Assembly: GCA_016946835.1 (NCBI GenBank)
Contig: JACVTC010000009.1
Location: forward strand, 735,001 to 745,000
DNA: 10,000 nucleotides
Reading direction: 5' to 3'
Origin: Neocallimastix lanati (nom. inval.)
Lineage: Eukaryota; Neocallimastigomycota; Neocallimastigomycetes; Neocallimastigales; Neocallimastigaceae
The notes under the pieces were generated by a model, which was not told the origin of the DNA, ran no database searches, and saw only the letters and a list, made by a program, of their open reading frames with translations. The first letter of the stretch is position 1. Every line of letters starts with the position of its first letter. Shown here one piece after another: positions 7,694 to 10,000 of this stretch. A program made the position numbers and the translations under genes.

Positions 7694-8801
7694 ATGGCAT
7701 ATACTGTTATTATTGTTGGACTTTGTGTTATATTTGCAATAGTCCTTTCAATTTTGAATTATTATGGAGATAGAAAAACAAGTCCATGGTATGTAAAATT
7801 ATCTGTAATTATAGGGTGGTTTGTGTCATTTTCAATCATTTTGGTTCTGCCTCTCGATATAACATCAGTATGTTATAATGATGAATTTATTTATTAATAT
7901 ATATAAATATATATTAAAATATTTTAATTAATATATTGAAAAAAAATTAAAAAAAAAAAAAAATTTTTTTTTTTTAATAATTTTAACTATCATACTTTAA
8001 TTATTATTTATTATAGAGTATATATAGGAATTTAACAGATGAAGAAAAACAAAATACAAAACCCCCAATTGGATATCAATCCGAAGAATTCTTTACCATA
8101 TTTTGGAATATTGTCTATTGGATATCTTATGTATTAACATGGTAAATAAATTACAAATACATATATATATATATGTATGCATGAATGAAAATTATAGTTT
8201 TAATAATAAAAATAATAAATATTTTTATATATATATAAATAGGTTAGCTCTCCCACTTTTAAGTGGATATATTCTTTCAGGTCATTTCACTCCACTTAAG
8301 AAATTTAAAGATTCCATTTATCAAAATATTTTATTTTATGGTGTTTTAGGTGGAATTGGTGTTATTTTTGTTATTTATATTGCTATCGCTAGACAAATGA
8401 CAGGGTAAAATTAATTTATTTACTTTAAATATTTTGTTGTTTACTTTATTAAATAAGATTTTTTTTTTTTTTTTTTTAATTAAAATATAATAAATATAAA
8501 AATTAAATATTTATATTATCTATCTATCTATCTATCTATCTATTTATATAATAATATTATATATATATATATATATGCAGAAAAGCATTGATTGCCTTTT
8601 TAATGGCTATGAGTAATGCTTGGGGTTTGTTACTTTGTATTGTATTTTTAGGTTATGGTTTAGTAGACATACCTCGTCTGTTTTGGAGACAATCTGATTT
8701 AACATGGATTCAAAGTTATTATCAATTTAAAGCTCCAAAATTAAAGGATGATTCTTTAAATGCAAGTGAAGAATTACAAAAAGTTGTTAGGGTAAATATA
8801 A

Positions 8802-8836
<35 letters not shown>

Positions 8837-9250
8837 AAGAATGAATTGACTCTAATATTTGTATTAAATTTATTTATTTATTAACAATATCAAATATTAT
8901 TTATTGAATTACTTATTATACTTTTTTTTTTTTTTTTTTTTTATATATATATATATATATTATAAATATATAATTATTATTAATATTGTATAATATTATT
9001 ATAATATTTATTATCCATTATTATTATTATTATTATAGGATATATTTAAAATTTCAAATTCAAGTTCATTTACTTCGCAAAACCCTCTTCGTAATTATTT
9101 GGAAAAATTGATAGAATTAGTAAATATTATATATATATATGAAAAATTATAAATTATATTATATTATATTATATTATATATTATATATATATATATGAAA
9201 AATTATAAATTTTATTTTATTATGTTTTAAAATTTTATTAATATGTATAT

Positions 9251-9281
<31 letters not shown>

Positions 9282-9847
9282 TTAGTGTCCTATAACAAAC
9301 GATGATGCAAATAATAATTATGACAATGATAGTAATTTTAATGAACATTCTGTTACTTTAGATGATTTAGCTACATTAAATTACAGATTAAAAAATGCAA
9401 TTCTTGCTAATAAGCGTTGTGATGAGTAAATATTATAATCAAAAAATATAAATATCATTTAATATGTTATTATTTATTTATGTATATACATATATATATA
9501 TATATTTATTTATTTTAGAGAATATAAAGAATTAATTAATAAAGCCCTTCATGTAGAAGATATTTTAAATTATAAAGATAGTCCTAATAGGTAAAAAAAG
9601 ATAAATTGAAAATAAATATATATTTATTCATATATATATATATATATATATATTATTATTATTATTATTTATTTATTTATATATTTTTATCTTAAATTTT
9701 ATTTTATTTTAATTATTTATTTTAATTTATATTATATTTTATTTTTTATTATATATATTTATTTAACATAATTTTATAGAATGGTCGAATTACCATTTAT
9801 TGCTTCAAATCCGAATTCATGGTTTTCAAAATTAAAATATAAATTGG
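7694..9847 (+). CDS. LMBR1-domain-containing protein 2 (LMBD2) homologue, eight exons, C-terminal half beyond window
   Basis: Exons: 7694-7867, 8017-8141, 8243-8404, 8581-8791, 9039-9119, 9286-9425, 9519-9590 and 9780-9847. Intron 8 starts GTAAAT at 9848 and has no acceptor before the edge. All phases join, giving about 344 residues, roughly half the length of animal LMBD2. Predicted membrane segments lie near 4-22, 36-54, 86-109, 129-149 and 158-182. Family landmarks: LPLDI after segment 2 (52-56), IFWNIVYWISYVLTW (86-100), and NAWGLLLCIVFLGYGLVDIP (166-185), closely parallel to [20 protein letters not shown] of human LMBRD2. NPLRNYLEKLIELCP and a helical stretch ending KALHVEDIL follow on the large loop after segment 5. 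NLT (63-65) is a possible glycosylation site between segments 2 and 3. LMBD2 proteins are polytopic membrane proteins, implicated in animals in GPCR signalling; the role here is inferred only. The ATG is the natural start, as it begins directly before segment 1. Confidence 0.92.
8517..8544. repeat. TATC tetranucleotide microsatellite, intron 3 of LMBD2-like gene
   Basis: Nearly seven perfect TATC units, followed by an AT repeat running to the acceptor ATATGCAG|A at 8580. Likely length-polymorphic. Confidence 0.9.
8800..8838. repeat. compound (AT)n(AG)n microsatellite, intron 4 of LMBD2-like gene
   Basis: An AT run passes directly into five or more AG units within 20-40 bases of the donor at 8792. 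A near-identical arrangement occurs in intron 6 of the Sds3-like gene at about 3834-3864. Confidence 0.85.
9125..9212. repeat. duplicated ~30-bp segment around a TATTA repeat, intron 5 of LMBD2-like gene
   Basis: A segment ending ATATATGAAAAATTATAAAT occurs at 9125-9155 and again at about 9181-9212, 56 bases later. A pentanucleotide TATTA run separates the copies. It is a local tandem duplication within the 166-base intron. Confidence 0.75.
9256..9281 (+). repeat. A26 tract next to the intron 5 acceptor of LMBD2-like gene
   Basis: 26 A followed by TTAG|TGT at 9285/9286. The splice site is fixed by frame, since Cys-Pro continues the conserved LIELCP. The acceptor is therefore preceded by a purine tract rather than a pyrimidine tract. 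Confidence 0.85.
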
Positions 9848-9890
9848 GTAAATATTAATAAATAATAATGTATAATTATAATAAAACTCT

Positions 9891-9893
<3 letters not shown>

Positions 9894-9933
<40 letters not shown>
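9894..9933. repeat. poly(T) tract, 40 bases, intron 8 of LMBD2-like gene
   Basis: 40 uninterrupted T within the last, incomplete intron. It could serve as a pyrimidine tract for an acceptor beyond the window edge, although no AG follows within the remaining 67 bases. Confidence 0.95.
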
Positions 9934-9934
<1 letters not shown>

Positions 9935-10000
9935 TAAAATAATTTATTTATTTTCATTTTCATTTTTATTTTTATTATTTTTTATAATTTTTAATCTTTA

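Noticed and set aside
8103-8242. Separate start codon at 8103 ahead of the third LMBD2-like exon
   Set aside because: This frame reads through the intron and merely meets exon 3 in frame. The conserved segment upstream is encoded in the exon 2 frame and spliced.

Overview
The window is eukaryotic nuclear DNA of extreme A+T content. It holds two spliced protein-coding genes on the + strand, spaced widely apart. Exons stand out as islands of G and C. Introns are short (93-247 bases), begin mostly with GTAAAT or GTAATA, and end in TAG, AAG, CAG or GAG. Intergenic DNA is packed with homopolymers up to 42 bases and with AT microsatellites. Intron-rich genes in DNA this AT-rich, with fungal/animal-type proteins, fit an anaerobic gut fungus (Neocallimastigomycota) best. 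A dictyostelid or another AT-rich protist cannot be excluded from the sequence alone.

Layout. 1-127 is a G+C-enriched edge fragment, possibly the end of a gene on either strand, containing a perfect CArG-type palindrome. 339-719 looks like a small non-autonomous mobile element: roughly 24-bp inverted termini around six perfect copies of a 15-bp tandem repeat. 1345-1555 is a second G+C island. It lacks an open frame but has a run of hairpins, so it is a candidate structured RNA or transposon relic. 1483-1865 is bracketed by a 13-bp direct repeat.

2446-4325 is a nine-exon gene for an Sds3/BRMS1-family subunit of the Sin3 histone deacetylase complex. I reconstructed it by matching splice phase to family conservation, and it includes one apparent GC-AG intron. 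4326-7693 is a 3.4-kb intergenic stretch with no recognisable gene. 7694 to the right edge is the first half (eight exons, about 344 residues) of an LMBR1-domain membrane protein of the LMBD2 type, which runs off the window inside intron 8.

The two genes have no evident functional link: one is nuclear chromatin machinery, the other a multi-pass membrane protein. I see no CRISPR array, defence system, tRNA, rRNA or viral gene. The unexplained content is the inverted-repeat element, the hairpin island and the splice-site oddities.
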